Below, piece by piece: positions 16,658-24,400 of a DNA stretch of 64,000 nt. The translations under genes were made by a program, and so were the position numbers. Under the pieces are notes generated by a model. It did no database searches, was not told where the DNA came from, and was given only the letters and a program-made list of their open reading frames with translations. Within the stretch, counting starts at the first letter, position 1. Every line of letters begins with the position of its first letter. Origin of the DNA: an uncultured Oscillospiraceae bacterium (GTDB taxonomy: Bacteria; Bacillota; Clostridia; Oscillospirales; Ruminococcaceae); NCBI GenBank assembly GCA_900539695.1, contig UQDG01000014.1, forward strand, positions 1-64,000. The letters run 5' to 3'.

Positions 16658-17356
16658 TTACCATTCCAGGTCCTGCGCGGGGACCTTGACCGCATTGGTC
16701 TCGTTGCTGCGGATGGCGCCGTCGCGCAGACGCACCACGCGGTCGGCCATCAGGCGGATGGCGTCGTTGTGGGTGACCATGATGACGGTGTTGCCGTACT
16801 TCTGGTTGACGGTCTCTATGAGCTTCAGTATCTCCTTGCTGGTCTTGTAATCCAGCGCGCCGGTGGGCTCATCGCAAAGCAGGATGTCCGGATTCTTAAC
16901 GATGGCACGGCCAATGGAGGTGCGTTGCTGCTGGCCGCCGGAAAGCTGGTTGGGCAGTTTTCCGCGGTGATCCCACAGGCCCAGCAGGTGGAGCAGCTCG
17001 TCCACATCCAGCGGGCGGCGGGAGAGGTAAGCGCCCACCTCGATGTTTTCCCGCACGGTCAGGTTAGGGATGAGGTTGTACATCTGGAAAATGTAGCCCA
17101 GATGGCGGCGGCGGTAGAGGGTCAGGGCCTTCTCGTTCATATCGGCCATACGCTCGCCGTCGATGAGAATGTCGCCGGAGTCGGCGCGGTCGATGCCGCC
17201 CAGGATGTTGAGCAGCGTGGACTTGCCGGAGCCGGACGGACCCAGCAACACGCAGAATTCGCCTTTTTCCACGGCCAGGTCGATGCCTTTCAGCACCTGG
17301 ACCCGGTTTTCACCGCTGCCAAAAGACTTTTTGATCTGATTCAGTTCAAGAAACAC
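16658..17356 (-). CDS. ABC transporter ATP-binding protein (MacB/LolD type)
   Basis: 232 residues. Walker [10 protein letters not shown] (near residue 37), the signature [14 protein letters not shown], Walker [13 protein letters not shown] and the switch His in MVTHN are all intact. The sequence is of the LolD/MacB/BceA branch that pairs with FtsX-like permeases. It is the first gene of the operon and starts just after a consensus promoter with a possible operator. Confidence 0.95.
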   Translation of the reverse strand: MFLELNQIKKSFGSGENRVQVLKGIDLAVEKGEFCVLLGPSGSGKSTLLNILGGIDRADSGDILIDGERMADMNEKALTLYRRRHLGYIFQMYNLIPNLTVRENIEVGAYLSRRPLDVDELLHLLGLWDHRGKLPNQLSGGQQQRTSIGRAIVKNPDILLCDEPTGALDYKTSKEILKLIETVNQKYGNTVIMVTHNDAIRLMADRVVRLRDGAIRSNETNAVKVPAQDLEW

Positions 17357-17375
17357 AGGAATGCTCCTCTTTTAG

Positions 17376-17433
17376 TTAGTCAATTGTAATTAGCCTGCAC
17401 TAACAGTATAAAACGGAAGCCCCAATGTGTCAA
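17376..17433 (-). promoter_or_regulatory. Promoter and possible operator of the ABC exporter operon
   Basis: On the minus strand TTGACA (17428-17433), 17 bases, and TATACT (17405-17410). Between the start point and the ribosome binding site lies TTAGTCAATTGTAATTAG (17376-17393), an imperfect palindrome centred on CAATTG, of the kind bound by TetR-type repressors. The promoter is clear, the operator is tentative. Confidence 0.65.
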
Positions 17434-17470
17434 TATTTTCGTAAGTTTTCGGTGCATTTTAGCGGCAAAA

Positions 17471-17509
17471 TGCCATTATAAAAGGCCCTGCCGCAAGGTG
17501 GGCAGGGCC
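17471..17509 (-). terminator. Terminator of the MATE gene, a repeated terminator sequence
   Basis: GGCCCTGCC and GGCAGGGCC form a 9-bp stem (17484-17509), followed on the minus strand by TTTTATAATGGCA. The whole 39 bases recur at 46508-46546 in the opposite orientation with a single difference. Confidence 0.8.
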
Positions 17510-17535
17510 GATAAGGCACATATTAAAAGCAGAAA

Positions 17536-18879
17536 TCAAGCGTAATGATACCGATTCCGGTTCTTGACCAGCAGCGCCGCCGAAACGAGCAACGCCGCAG
17601 CCTCGGCAAAAACCAAAGCATACCAGATGCCGTCAATGTCCAGCACCATGGGCAGCGCCAGCACCGCAAACACCTGAAACACCAGCGTGCGCAGGAAGGA
17701 GATCGCCGCCGAGATGGCACCGTTGTTCAACGCCGTAAAGAACGCCGAGGAGAAAATGTTGAAGCCGCACAGCAGGAAGGAGAACGCGTACAGCTTCAGC
17801 GCATGCTCGGTCAGCTCCATCAGGCCGGCGTCGTAGCCGACGAACATCTTCGCCAAAGGCGTGGCCATCAGCTGGGCACTGGTAAACATCGCCACACCGG
17901 CAATCGCCAGCATCGTAATGCTCTTGCGGAACAAGTTCTTCAATTCATCGTGGTTTTCAGCACCATAATGGTAGCTGATGATGGGCGCACAGCCCTGGGC
18001 ATAGCCGATGAACACCGCTGCAAAGATAAAGCCCACGTACATCAACACGCCGTAGGCCGCCACGCCGTCGGCGCCGATGAGCTTCATCAGCTGCAGGTTG
18101 TACAGCGCACTGACCAGCGAGGCCGACAAGTTGGTCATCAGCTCGCTGGAGCCGTTGGCGCAGGCCTTGCCCAGCGCTTTGGCGCTGAACTTGGGCCGTA
18201 CAAAGTGCAGCAGGCTGGAGTTTTTGCGGTTGAAAAAGTAGAACATAGGGCCGATGCCGCCCACCATCTGGCTGATGACGGTAGCCGACGCCGCGCCAAC
18301 GATGCCGCCGCGCAGCACACCCACCAGCAGAAAGTCCAGTACGATGTTGGTCAGGCCCGCCAGCACAGTGAAGGCCAGGCCCAGCTTCGGCTTTTCGGAG
18401 GTGATGAAAAAGCTCTGGAAAAAGAACTGCATCATAAAGGCTGTCTGGAACACCAGCAGGATGCGGCCGTACATCAGGCAGTTCGGCAGCAGTTCCGGCG
18501 TAGCGCCCAGCAGCTGGGCGGCAGGCTCCAGCAGGAACCAGCCAATGATGGTGGAGACAATGCCCATCACGATCGTGGAGGCAGCCAGCATCGAGAACAG
18601 GTTGTCCGCCTGCTTTTTATCGCCAGTGCCCAGTGTCATGGCGACCAGCGCGCTGCCGCCGGTGCCTACCATGAAGCCCAGGCAGCCAAACGCCTGCAGG
18701 AACGGGTAGATCAGGTTCAAAGCAGAAAATGCCGTTTTGCCGGCAAAATTCGAGACAAAAAAGCCATCCACCACGCAGTACACCGAGGTGAAGATCATCA
18801 TGATAATGGGCGATGCCACAAAACGCAGCAGGCGGCCGGTGGTAAAATGGTCAGATAACTGGATACGATCTTTGCTCAT
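17536..18879 (-). CDS. MATE-family efflux transporter
   Basis: 447 residues with twelve predicted helices in two halves, the standard MATE size (NorM/DinF-like). It exports drugs or metabolites by sodium or proton antiport. The start codon overlaps the stop of the upstream marR gene (ATGA), so the two are translationally coupled, and expression should follow the MarR-controlled promoter at 19397-19446. The identity of the exported compound is not visible. Confidence 0.92.
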   Translation of the reverse strand: MSKDRIQLSDHFTTGRLLRFVASPIIMMIFTSVYCVVDGFFVSNFAGKTAFSALNLIYPFLQAFGCLGFMVGTGGSALVAMTLGTGDKKQADNLFSMLAASTIVMGIVSTIIGWFLLEPAAQLLGATPELLPNCLMYGRILLVFQTAFMMQFFFQSFFITSEKPKLGLAFTVLAGLTNIVLDFLLVGVLRGGIVGAASATVISQMVGGIGPMFYFFNRKNSSLLHFVRPKFSAKALGKACANGSSELMTNLSASLVSALYNLQLMKLIGADGVAAYGVLMYVGFIFAAVFIGYAQGCAPIISYHYGAENHDELKNLFRKSITMLAIAGVAMFTSAQLMATPLAKMFVGYDAGLMELTEHALKLYAFSFLLCGFNIFSSAFFTALNNGAISAAISFLRTLVFQVFAVLALPMVLDIDGIWYALVFAEAAALLVSAALLVKNRNRYHYA

Positions 18880-19367
18880 AGGTTCTCCGTTTTATGTCCA
18901 TCTGTTTTTTCTTTTAACTGTGTAAATTCTTCCCGCAATTTCTGCAGGTATCCCTGCCGGATGGCAAGGTCTGTTTCCATGCGCTCCAGCCCCATGCGGC
19001 ATATGGCTGCCGCCTCCGCCCGGACAACCCGCGCTATGGTTTTTTCGGCCAAGGCGCGGCCCGATTCGGTCAGGTTCAGGTTCTTGGCACGCTTGCCGCC
19101 GGGGGCCGGGGTCAGCACCAGCAGCCCCTGTTCCACCATGCTGCGCACCGCCGAGTTGAGGGTCTGCTTGGGCAGGCACCATTCGGCGCACATCTGCACC
19201 TGTGTAAGCGGGGCGGCACTGCTGTACAGCGCATACAGAATCCAGAATGCTGTATCCGACAGGCCGAACTGCACCGCCGCCGCGTGATATAATGCGTTTG
19301 TTTCGTTATACTGTCGGTTTTCCTGTTCAATCAGGCTTTTGGCAGACAGTGCAGCGTTCTCTTCCAA
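18876..19367 (-). CDS. MarR-family transcriptional regulator
   Basis: 163 residues with the winged-helix pattern of MarR proteins: LTQVQMCAEWCLPKQTLNSAVRSMVEQGLLV is the recognition region, and GGKRAKNLNLTESG the wing. Start is a TTG at 19367 with GAGGAG upstream. It shares a promoter with the MATE gene and that promoter carries two copies of a TCCGA-TCGGA palindrome, so autoregulated control of the pump is the natural reading. Confidence 0.9.
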   Translation of the reverse strand: MEENAALSAKSLIEQENRQYNETNALYHAAAVQFGLSDTAFWILYALYSSAAPLTQVQMCAEWCLPKQTLNSAVRSMVEQGLLVLTPAPGGKRAKNLNLTESGRALAEKTIARVVRAEAAAICRMGLERMETDLAIRQGYLQKLREEFTQLKEKTDGHKTENL

Positions 19368-19396
19368 GGCGGGTTGTCTCCTCTCAAAACAGCAAT

Positions 19397-19446
19397 AATC
19401 CGAAATCGGACTCTGCTATTATAGTCCGATTTCGGATTACTGTCAA
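19397..19446 (-). promoter_or_regulatory. marR-MATE promoter with two identical operators
   Basis: On the minus strand the promoter is perfect: TTGACA (19441-19446), 17 bases and TATAAT (19418-19423). Two copies of TCCGAnnTCGGA, each a palindrome, sit in the spacer (19426-19437) and just after the -10 (19398-19409), together forming a perfect 16-bp inverted repeat (19397-19412 and 19423-19438). A repressor bound here would block RNA polymerase. Confidence 0.85.
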
Positions 19447-19459
19447 GCGGTATTTTGCT

Positions 19460-20452
19460 TTATTCCACAAGGTTTACCAGCTTTTCGCCGCGGGCGAAGG
19501 CACGGGCATTTTCCATCGTAGTTATGGCAATACTTTGCAGCGCCGTGCGGGTAAAAAAAGCCTGGTGGCTGGTGATGACCACATTCGGGAAGCTGAGCAG
19601 TACCGGCACCACCACGCTACGCAGCACGTCGTCGGAGTAATCCTCAAAAATTTGGTTGTCCTCGGTCTCGTAGACATCCAGCCCCACCCCGGCGAATTTG
19701 CGCTGGCGCAGCGCATCGATCAGCGCGTGGGTATCGATCAGCCCGCCCCGGCTGGTGTTGACTAAAATAGCGCTGTCCCGCATCATTTTGATGGCATCGG
19801 CGTCAATCATGTGGTGGGTCTCCGGCGTCAGCGGGCAGTGCAGGCTGACGAGGTCCGCCGTGCGCAGCAGTTCCTCCAGCCCGACGTACCGCACCAGGCC
19901 CTCCAGTGCAGGGTTGCGGTACTGGTCATAGGCCAGCACAGTCATGCCGAAGCCGCAGCAGATGCGGGCCATGGCCGCGCCGATGCGCCCAGTGCCCACG
20001 ATGCCAGCGGCGGAGCCGTACAGCGTGTGACCCAGCAGGCCGTCCAGCGCAAAGTTATTGTTGCGCACCTTGATGTAGGCTTTGCAGATGCGGCGGTTGG
20101 CGGCCATGGCCAGCGCCATGGCGTGTTCGGCCACGGCCTCGGGGCTGTAACCGGGCACCCGCAGCACTGTGATGCCGCAGCGCTTGGCGGCGTCCAGGTC
20201 CACGTTATTGAACCCGGCGCAGCGAAGCAGCAGCAATTTTACCCCGACGGCAGCCAGCGTTTCCAGCACCGGGGCCGAGCCGTCGGCGTTGACGAACGCG
20301 CACACCGCCTCGCCCCCGGCCGCCAAGGGTGCGGTGTCCTTGTCCAGATTAGCTGCCAAAAAGCGGATGTCGCACCCATATTCAGGATCGGCAGCCAGTA
20401 CGTCAAAGTATAAATGGTCATAGTCTCTCGTGCCATAAAATGTAATTTTCAT
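19460..20452 (-). CDS. ldhA: D-lactate dehydrogenase (2-hydroxyacid dehydrogenase family)
   Basis: 330 residues. The NAD-binding motif GIVGTGRIG is near residue 152, and the catalytic set is present: Arg in NTSRGGLID, Glu in DVYETED and His in TSHQAFFT. These features and the length match fermentative D-lactate dehydrogenases (LdhA) rather than phosphoglycerate dehydrogenase. It reduces pyruvate to D-lactate to regenerate NAD+. It is a single gene with its own upstream region; its neighbours on both sides are unrelated. Confidence 0.9.
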   Translation of the reverse strand: MKITFYGTRDYDHLYFDVLAADPEYGCDIRFLAANLDKDTAPLAAGGEAVCAFVNADGSAPVLETLAAVGVKLLLLRCAGFNNVDLDAAKRCGITVLRVPGYSPEAVAEHAMALAMAANRRICKAYIKVRNNNFALDGLLGHTLYGSAAGIVGTGRIGAAMARICCGFGMTVLAYDQYRNPALEGLVRYVGLEELLRTADLVSLHCPLTPETHHMIDADAIKMMRDSAILVNTSRGGLIDTHALIDALRQRKFAGVGLDVYETEDNQIFEDYSDDVLRSVVVPVLLSFPNVVITSHQAFFTRTALQSIAITTMENARAFARGEKLVNLVE

Positions 20453-20485
20453 AGAAAAATCCCCCTGGGGTAAGTATGCGCAGAT

Positions 20486-20528
20486 TGTACTTTTCTTATA
20501 AGAAAAGTACGCAAAAGAATTTTAAGAT
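20486..20528 (+). repeat. Diverged copy of the CTACTTTC hairpin repeat
   Basis: A perfect 24-bp palindrome, GTACTTTTCTTA/TAAGAAAAGTAC (20487-20510), followed by GCAAAAGAATTTTAAGAT. Stem, loop position and following A/T-rich tail match the repeats at 21941-21984, 35846-35890 and 60181-60224, but the bases have diverged. Confidence 0.55.
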
Positions 20529-20590
20529 CACTGCGTGAGCAAGGGGGATAGGAGCGAAAAGTTCCTTATGGCATAAATAGAGGATACAAT

Positions 20591-20615
20591 AAAAGGGCCC
20601 CCTCGCAGAGGGGGT
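20591..20615 (-). terminator. Terminator of the metallophosphoesterase gene
   Basis: CCCCCTC (20598-20604) pairs with GAGGGGG (20608-20614); on the minus strand the hairpin is followed by CCCTTTTATTG. Confidence 0.8.
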
Positions 20616-20622
20616 CTTACTA

Positions 20623-21747
20623 TCACACCTGCTTAATTTCAACACAAACAATTTCCGTGCGGCCCTGGGTGCGGAATTTGTAGCCCCAGGTGCCGGTGCC
20701 GCCGCTTACGATGGCAGTGCAGGTATCGGTGATCTTCTTTTGGCCGTAGTTGCGCTCGTTTTTGGCGACCATGCCCACCGCACCGGCAGGCCAGACCTGC
20801 CCGCCGTGAGTGTGGCCGCTTAAAATCAGATCCGCACCGGCAGCTGCGGCATTCTTAAAGTCCCGCGGCTCGTGGTCCAGCCAGACAGTATAGCGGTCGT
20901 CCGGTCCGCCGGGAATCAACTGGGCGGCAGTAAAACGCTGGCCATTCGTATACAAATAGTCTTTGCGGCCCACGATGCGCACGCCGCAGGGTAGCATAAC
21001 GCCGGTATCTTCCAGCAGGCGTACGCCCGCTTTGGCCAAGCCCTGCTCCAAGTCCGCACGGCCGAAGCTTGGCTCCCGCCAATGGTGGAACAGGTCGTGA
21101 TTGCCCAGCACGTAGTATTTGCCCAGAGGCGCGTCGATCTCGCCGAACAGGCTGCAGAATGCTTCCAGTTCCTCCGGCTCGGTGAATTCGTCGAAAATAT
21201 CGCCGGTCAACACCAGCAGGTCGGGGCGGCAGGCGGCAATTTTCTCCCGCAGTTCGGGGATACGGGTGTGATCCATGGCTGCGCAGGCGCGGGGGTGGAC
21301 ATCGCTGATCTGCACGATGCGCAAAGCGCCATGGGGCAATTTTTTATGCGTAGTTATATTATATTTTGTGGTACACAGTTTCAGGGCGCGGCGGCGGCCC
21401 CACCACATGATGAAAGCCGTCAGCAGCCATGGTGTTATGCCATCCAGCCAGAAAATGCGCCAAACGAATTGCGGCGTACCACCCACCCGGCGCATGAGCA
21501 GCGCGATGCCGGTACCGATGCAGTAAAAAGTGACCAGGTGCCCGGTGAACACGATGCCCAGGCCCAGCGGGTCGCGGCTGATGTAGGCCAGCAGCAGCAT
21601 AAGCAGCAGCGGCAGGCCGTAATACAGCACCGGCCATGCGCTGACCAGCTGCAAGGGCGGCAGCTGCAAAAAGTTTACATACAGCAGCACATCCAGCGCC
21701 GCCTGGCCAATACGCGGCAGGACGAATTGAAAGAAAGGATGATACAT
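20623..21747 (-). CDS. Membrane-bound metallophosphoesterase
   Basis: 374 residues. The first 150 contain about four hydrophobic segments. The rest is a calcineurin-type phosphoesterase with all metal motifs: QISDVHPR, LVLTGDIFDEF, VLGNHD and LSGHTHGGQVWP. This matches the YaeI/YkuE type, which in some bacteria acts on lipid or wall precursors. The substrate is not known here. It stands alone between a terminator and a repeat-containing spacer. Confidence 0.9.
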   Translation of the reverse strand: MYHPFFQFVLPRIGQAALDVLLYVNFLQLPPLQLVSAWPVLYYGLPLLLMLLLAYISRDPLGLGIVFTGHLVTFYCIGTGIALLMRRVGGTPQFVWRIFWLDGITPWLLTAFIMWWGRRRALKLCTTKYNITTHKKLPHGALRIVQISDVHPRACAAMDHTRIPELREKIAACRPDLLVLTGDIFDEFTEPEELEAFCSLFGEIDAPLGKYYVLGNHDLFHHWREPSFGRADLEQGLAKAGVRLLEDTGVMLPCGVRIVGRKDYLYTNGQRFTAAQLIPGGPDDRYTVWLDHEPRDFKNAAAAGADLILSGHTHGGQVWPAGAVGMVAKNERNYGQKKITDTCTAIVSGGTGTWGYKFRTQGRTEIVCVEIKQV

Positions 21748-21788
21748 GGTGGATACCAGCTTTTGTGTATTTCTATTGTAGGGGCAAA

Positions 21789-21892
21789 AGGCTCCCCGTG
21801 CGCGCAGCGGGTGAGGGGGGGGACTTTAGCAGCGGGCGGCACACGGGCCACCCCTCAGTCACCTTCGGTGACAACTCCCCTCAAAAGCAGCC
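21789..21892. repeat. GC-rich palindromic repeat, type A
   Basis: A stretch with GGCTCCCCGTGCGCGCAG, then GGGTGAGGGGGGGACT, then CCCCTCAGTCACCTTCGG and TGACAACTCCCCTC. The outer parts are roughly complementary and TCACCTTCGGTGA is a small hairpin. It is similar in build to 50500-50605. Both sit between genes and code for nothing recognisable. Confidence 0.5.
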
Positions 21893-21940
21893 TTATGCTC
21901 TACTTATTAGTATACCATTATATCCCCCAAATGTGACGAA

Positions 21941-21984
21941 ATATTGAAAGCTTCTTTGCTTACTTTCTTTTCAAAGAAAGTAAG
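21941..21984 (-). repeat. CTACTTTC hairpin repeat, copy 1
   Basis: On the minus strand TTACTTTCTTT-GAAA-AGAAAGTAA followed by GCAAAGAAGCTTTCAATAT. It lies downstream of the nfnB terminator in the same sense as the gene. Other copies are at 35846-35890 and 60181-60224. Confidence 0.8.
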
Positions 21985-22014
21985 GCCCCGTACCTTTTAA
22001 CAGTACGGGGCCTT
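21982..22014 (-). terminator. Terminator of the nfnAB operon
   Basis: AAGGCCCCGTAC (21982-21993) and GTACGGGGCCTT (22003-22014) form a perfect 12-bp stem, running on the minus strand into TTACTTTCTTT of the adjacent repeat. Confidence 0.8.
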
Positions 22015-22031
22015 ACCCTATGCGTTATAAA

Positions 22032-23429
22032 TTACTTCTCTTTGCCCATGATGGCGGCATCGATGGCACGGGCGGCTTCCTTGCCGGCGCCCATGGCCAG
22101 GATGACGGTGGCAGCGCCGGTAACGGCATCGCCGCCAGCGTAGACCATCGGGCGGCTGGTCAGGCCGTCAGGGCCGTTGGTGATCAGGCAACCGTGCTTG
22201 TCGGCGTCCAGACCCGGCGTGGTGGAGCGGATCAGCGGGTTGGGGCTGGTGCCCAGGGCCATGATCATGGTGTCCACATCCAGGACAAACTCACTGCCCT
22301 CTTTCACGATGGGACGGCGGCGGCCGGAAGCATCCGGCTCGCCCAGCTCCATCTCCACGCAGGTCATACCCTTGACCCAGCCGTTCTCGTCGCCCAGCAC
22401 CTCGGTGGGGTTGGTCAGCGTCTTAAAGATGATGCCTTCCTCCTCGGCGTGCTCGACCTCCTCCTTACGGGCAGGCAGCTCAGCCATGCCGCGGCGGTAG
22501 ACGATGTAGACATTCTCGGCGCCCAGGCGCTTGGCGCAGCGGGCGGCGTCCATGGCAACGTTGCCGCCGCCGACAACGGCGACAGACTTGGACTTCATGA
22601 TGGGCGTGCGGGAATCTTCCTTGTAAGCCTTCATCAGGTTCACGCGGGTCAGGTACTCGTTGGCGGAGTAAACGCCGTTCAGGCTCTCGCCGGGAATGCC
22701 CATGAAGCGGGGCAGACCGGCACCGGAGGCAACATAGACAGCCTCGAAGCCGTAGTCGTTCATCAGCTCGTCGATGGTCAGGACCTTGCCGACGACCATG
22801 TTGGTCTCGATGTCAACGCCCAGCTCCTTCAGGCCCTCGACCTCGTGCTGGACGATGTCCTTGGGCAGACGGAACTCAGGGATGCCGTACATCAGAACGC
22901 CGCCGGCCACATGCAGGGCCTCGTAAACGGTGACCTTGTAGCCCAGTTTGGCCAGGTCGCCGGCGACGGTCAGGCCGGAGGGACCAGCGCCGATGACAGC
23001 CACCTTGTGGCCGTTGGGGGCGGGGGCAACAGGCTTGGTATGTACGTTGTTGCGGTACCAGTCCGCAACAAAGCGCTCCAAACGGCCGATGCCGACGGAT
23101 TCGCCCTTGATGCCGCGGACGCACTTGCCCTCGCACTGATGCTCCTGCGGGCAGACACGGCCGCAGACGGCGGGCAGCGCACTGGACTGGGCGATCACGT
23201 TATAGGCGGCCTCAAAATCACCCTCGGCGACGTGCTTGATGAAGCCGGGAATATCGATCTCAACAGGGCAGCCGCTGCGGCAGGGGTGGTTCTTGCACTG
23301 CAGGCAGCGCTTGGCTTCGTTAATGGCCATCTCCTCGGTATAGCCGAGGGCGACCTCTTTAAAGTTTTTATTACGGACATTCGGCTCCTGGCTGGGCATG
23401 GGGCACTTTTTCGGGTCCATATTCGGCAT
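22032..23429 (-). CDS. nfnB: NfnB/glutamate synthase small subunit-type flavoprotein
   Basis: 465 residues. The N-terminal ferredoxin-like part has the Cys sets CLQCKNHPCRSGCP and CGRVCPQEHQCEGKC that hold two [4Fe-4S] clusters. A FAD-binding GAGPSGL motif near residue 150 and a second Rossmann motif, VVGGGNVAMD, near residue 285 follow. On its own this matches the glutamate synthase beta-subunit family. Directly behind an NfnA-type gene it is better read as the large subunit of the electron-bifurcating NADH-dependent ferredoxin:NADP+ oxidoreductase. The start at 23429 has GGAGG upstream and lies two bases after the nfnA stop. Confidence 0.9.
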   Translation of the reverse strand: MPNMDPKKCPMPSQEPNVRNKNFKEVALGYTEEMAINEAKRCLQCKNHPCRSGCPVEIDIPGFIKHVAEGDFEAAYNVIAQSSALPAVCGRVCPQEHQCEGKCVRGIKGESVGIGRLERFVADWYRNNVHTKPVAPAPNGHKVAVIGAGPSGLTVAGDLAKLGYKVTVYEALHVAGGVLMYGIPEFRLPKDIVQHEVEGLKELGVDIETNMVVGKVLTIDELMNDYGFEAVYVASGAGLPRFMGIPGESLNGVYSANEYLTRVNLMKAYKEDSRTPIMKSKSVAVVGGGNVAMDAARCAKRLGAENVYIVYRRGMAELPARKEEVEHAEEEGIIFKTLTNPTEVLGDENGWVKGMTCVEMELGEPDASGRRRPIVKEGSEFVLDVDTMIMALGTSPNPLIRSTTPGLDADKHGCLITNGPDGLTSRPMVYAGGDAVTGAATVILAMGAGKEAARAIDAAIMGKEK

Positions 23430-23431
23430 AA

Positions 23432-24274
23432 TTACTGCACCTCCTGTTTCAGCAGATTGCACTCGGCCTCGCGGGCGTGGGCCTCAAAAGGCTTGTACAT
23501 GGTGCCGCGGTGCATAGCTTCGTCAAAGTCGACCTCAAAACCGTCAAAGTCGGGGCCGTCCACACAGGCAAACTTGGTCTGGCCGCCAACGGTCAGTCGG
23601 CAGCCGCCGCACATGCCGGTGCCGTCGACCATGATCGGGTTCATGGAGACAACAGTCTTGACATTGTGGGGTTTGGTGGTCTTGACGACGAATTTCATCA
23701 TAATCAGCGGTCCGATGGTGATGACTTCATCAAAGTTGGCGCCATCGACGATCTTCTGCTCCAGCGGGGCGGTAACAACACCCTTATCGCCGTAAGAACC
23801 GTCGTCGGTCATAAGGATGAACTCATCGCAGCAGGCGCGGAACTCATCCTCCAGGATGACCAGGTCCTTGTTGCGGAAACCGACAATGCCGGTCACCTTG
23901 GTGCCCTGGGCATGCAGTGCCTGGGCGATGGGCAGTGCGATAGCACAGCCGACGCCGCCGCCGACAACGCAGACATTCTTCAAGCCCTCGATCTCGGTGG
24001 CTTTGCCCAAGGGGCCGACGAAGTCGTGGACAGCCTCGCCCTCTTTCAGCGCGTTCAGCTGCATGGTGCCGGCACCCACCACCTGGAAGATGATGGAAAC
24101 CGTACCGGCCTCGCGGTCGAAACCGGCGATGGTCAGGGGGATGCGTTCGGAATCTTCCTTCGCGCGAACAATGATGAACTGACCGGCCTTTGCCTTCTTT
24201 GCGATCAACGGTGCTTTGATCCAAAGCTCGGTAACAGTGGGGTTCAGCTCTCTCCGTTTCATGATAGTAAACAA
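23432..24274 (-). CDS. nfnA: NfnA (ferredoxin:NADP+ reductase small subunit)
   Basis: 280 residues of the ferredoxin-NADP reductase/dihydroorotate dehydrogenase electron-transfer family. An FAD-binding barrel comes first (GQFIIVRAKEDSERIPLTIAGFD), then an NAD-binding domain (CVVGGGVGCAIALPIA), then a [2Fe-2S] site made by Asp/Cys residues in DGTGMCGGCR and the later FACVDGP. With NfnB it would couple NADH and reduced ferredoxin to NADPH formation, a typical redox hub in anaerobic Clostridia. It is the first gene of the two-gene operon and follows a consensus promoter. Confidence 0.92.
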   Translation of the reverse strand: MFTIMKRRELNPTVTELWIKAPLIAKKAKAGQFIIVRAKEDSERIPLTIAGFDREAGTVSIIFQVVGAGTMQLNALKEGEAVHDFVGPLGKATEIEGLKNVCVVGGGVGCAIALPIAQALHAQGTKVTGIVGFRNKDLVILEDEFRACCDEFILMTDDGSYGDKGVVTAPLEQKIVDGANFDEVITIGPLIMMKFVVKTTKPHNVKTVVSMNPIMVDGTGMCGGCRLTVGGQTKFACVDGPDFDGFEVDFDEAMHRGTMYKPFEAHAREAECNLLKQEVQ

Positions 24275-24307
24275 AGCTCTCTCTCCTTACCTTAGTGGTA
24301 TGTTTGT

Positions 24308-24336
24308 ATTGTAACGTATTCTCGTGAAATTGTAAA
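24308..24336 (-). promoter_or_regulatory. Promoter of nfnAB
   Basis: Minus strand TTTACA (24331-24336), 17 bases, TACAAT (24308-24313). The start point falls about 25 bases before the nfnA start codon. Confidence 0.65.
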
Positions 24337-24400
24337 GCGTCAACAAATCCGCAACCTATGCAAAGATTGACGTGTTTTATTGTAAAAATTGACAGTTTTC

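Noticed and set aside
22020..23795. Long plus-strand frame opposite nfnB and nfnA
   Set aside because: Antisense shadow with no domain and no start signals. The same holds for 12583-13890, 15301-16632, 17545-18858, 39064-40368, 53547-54842, 55592-56959 and 60474-62108.
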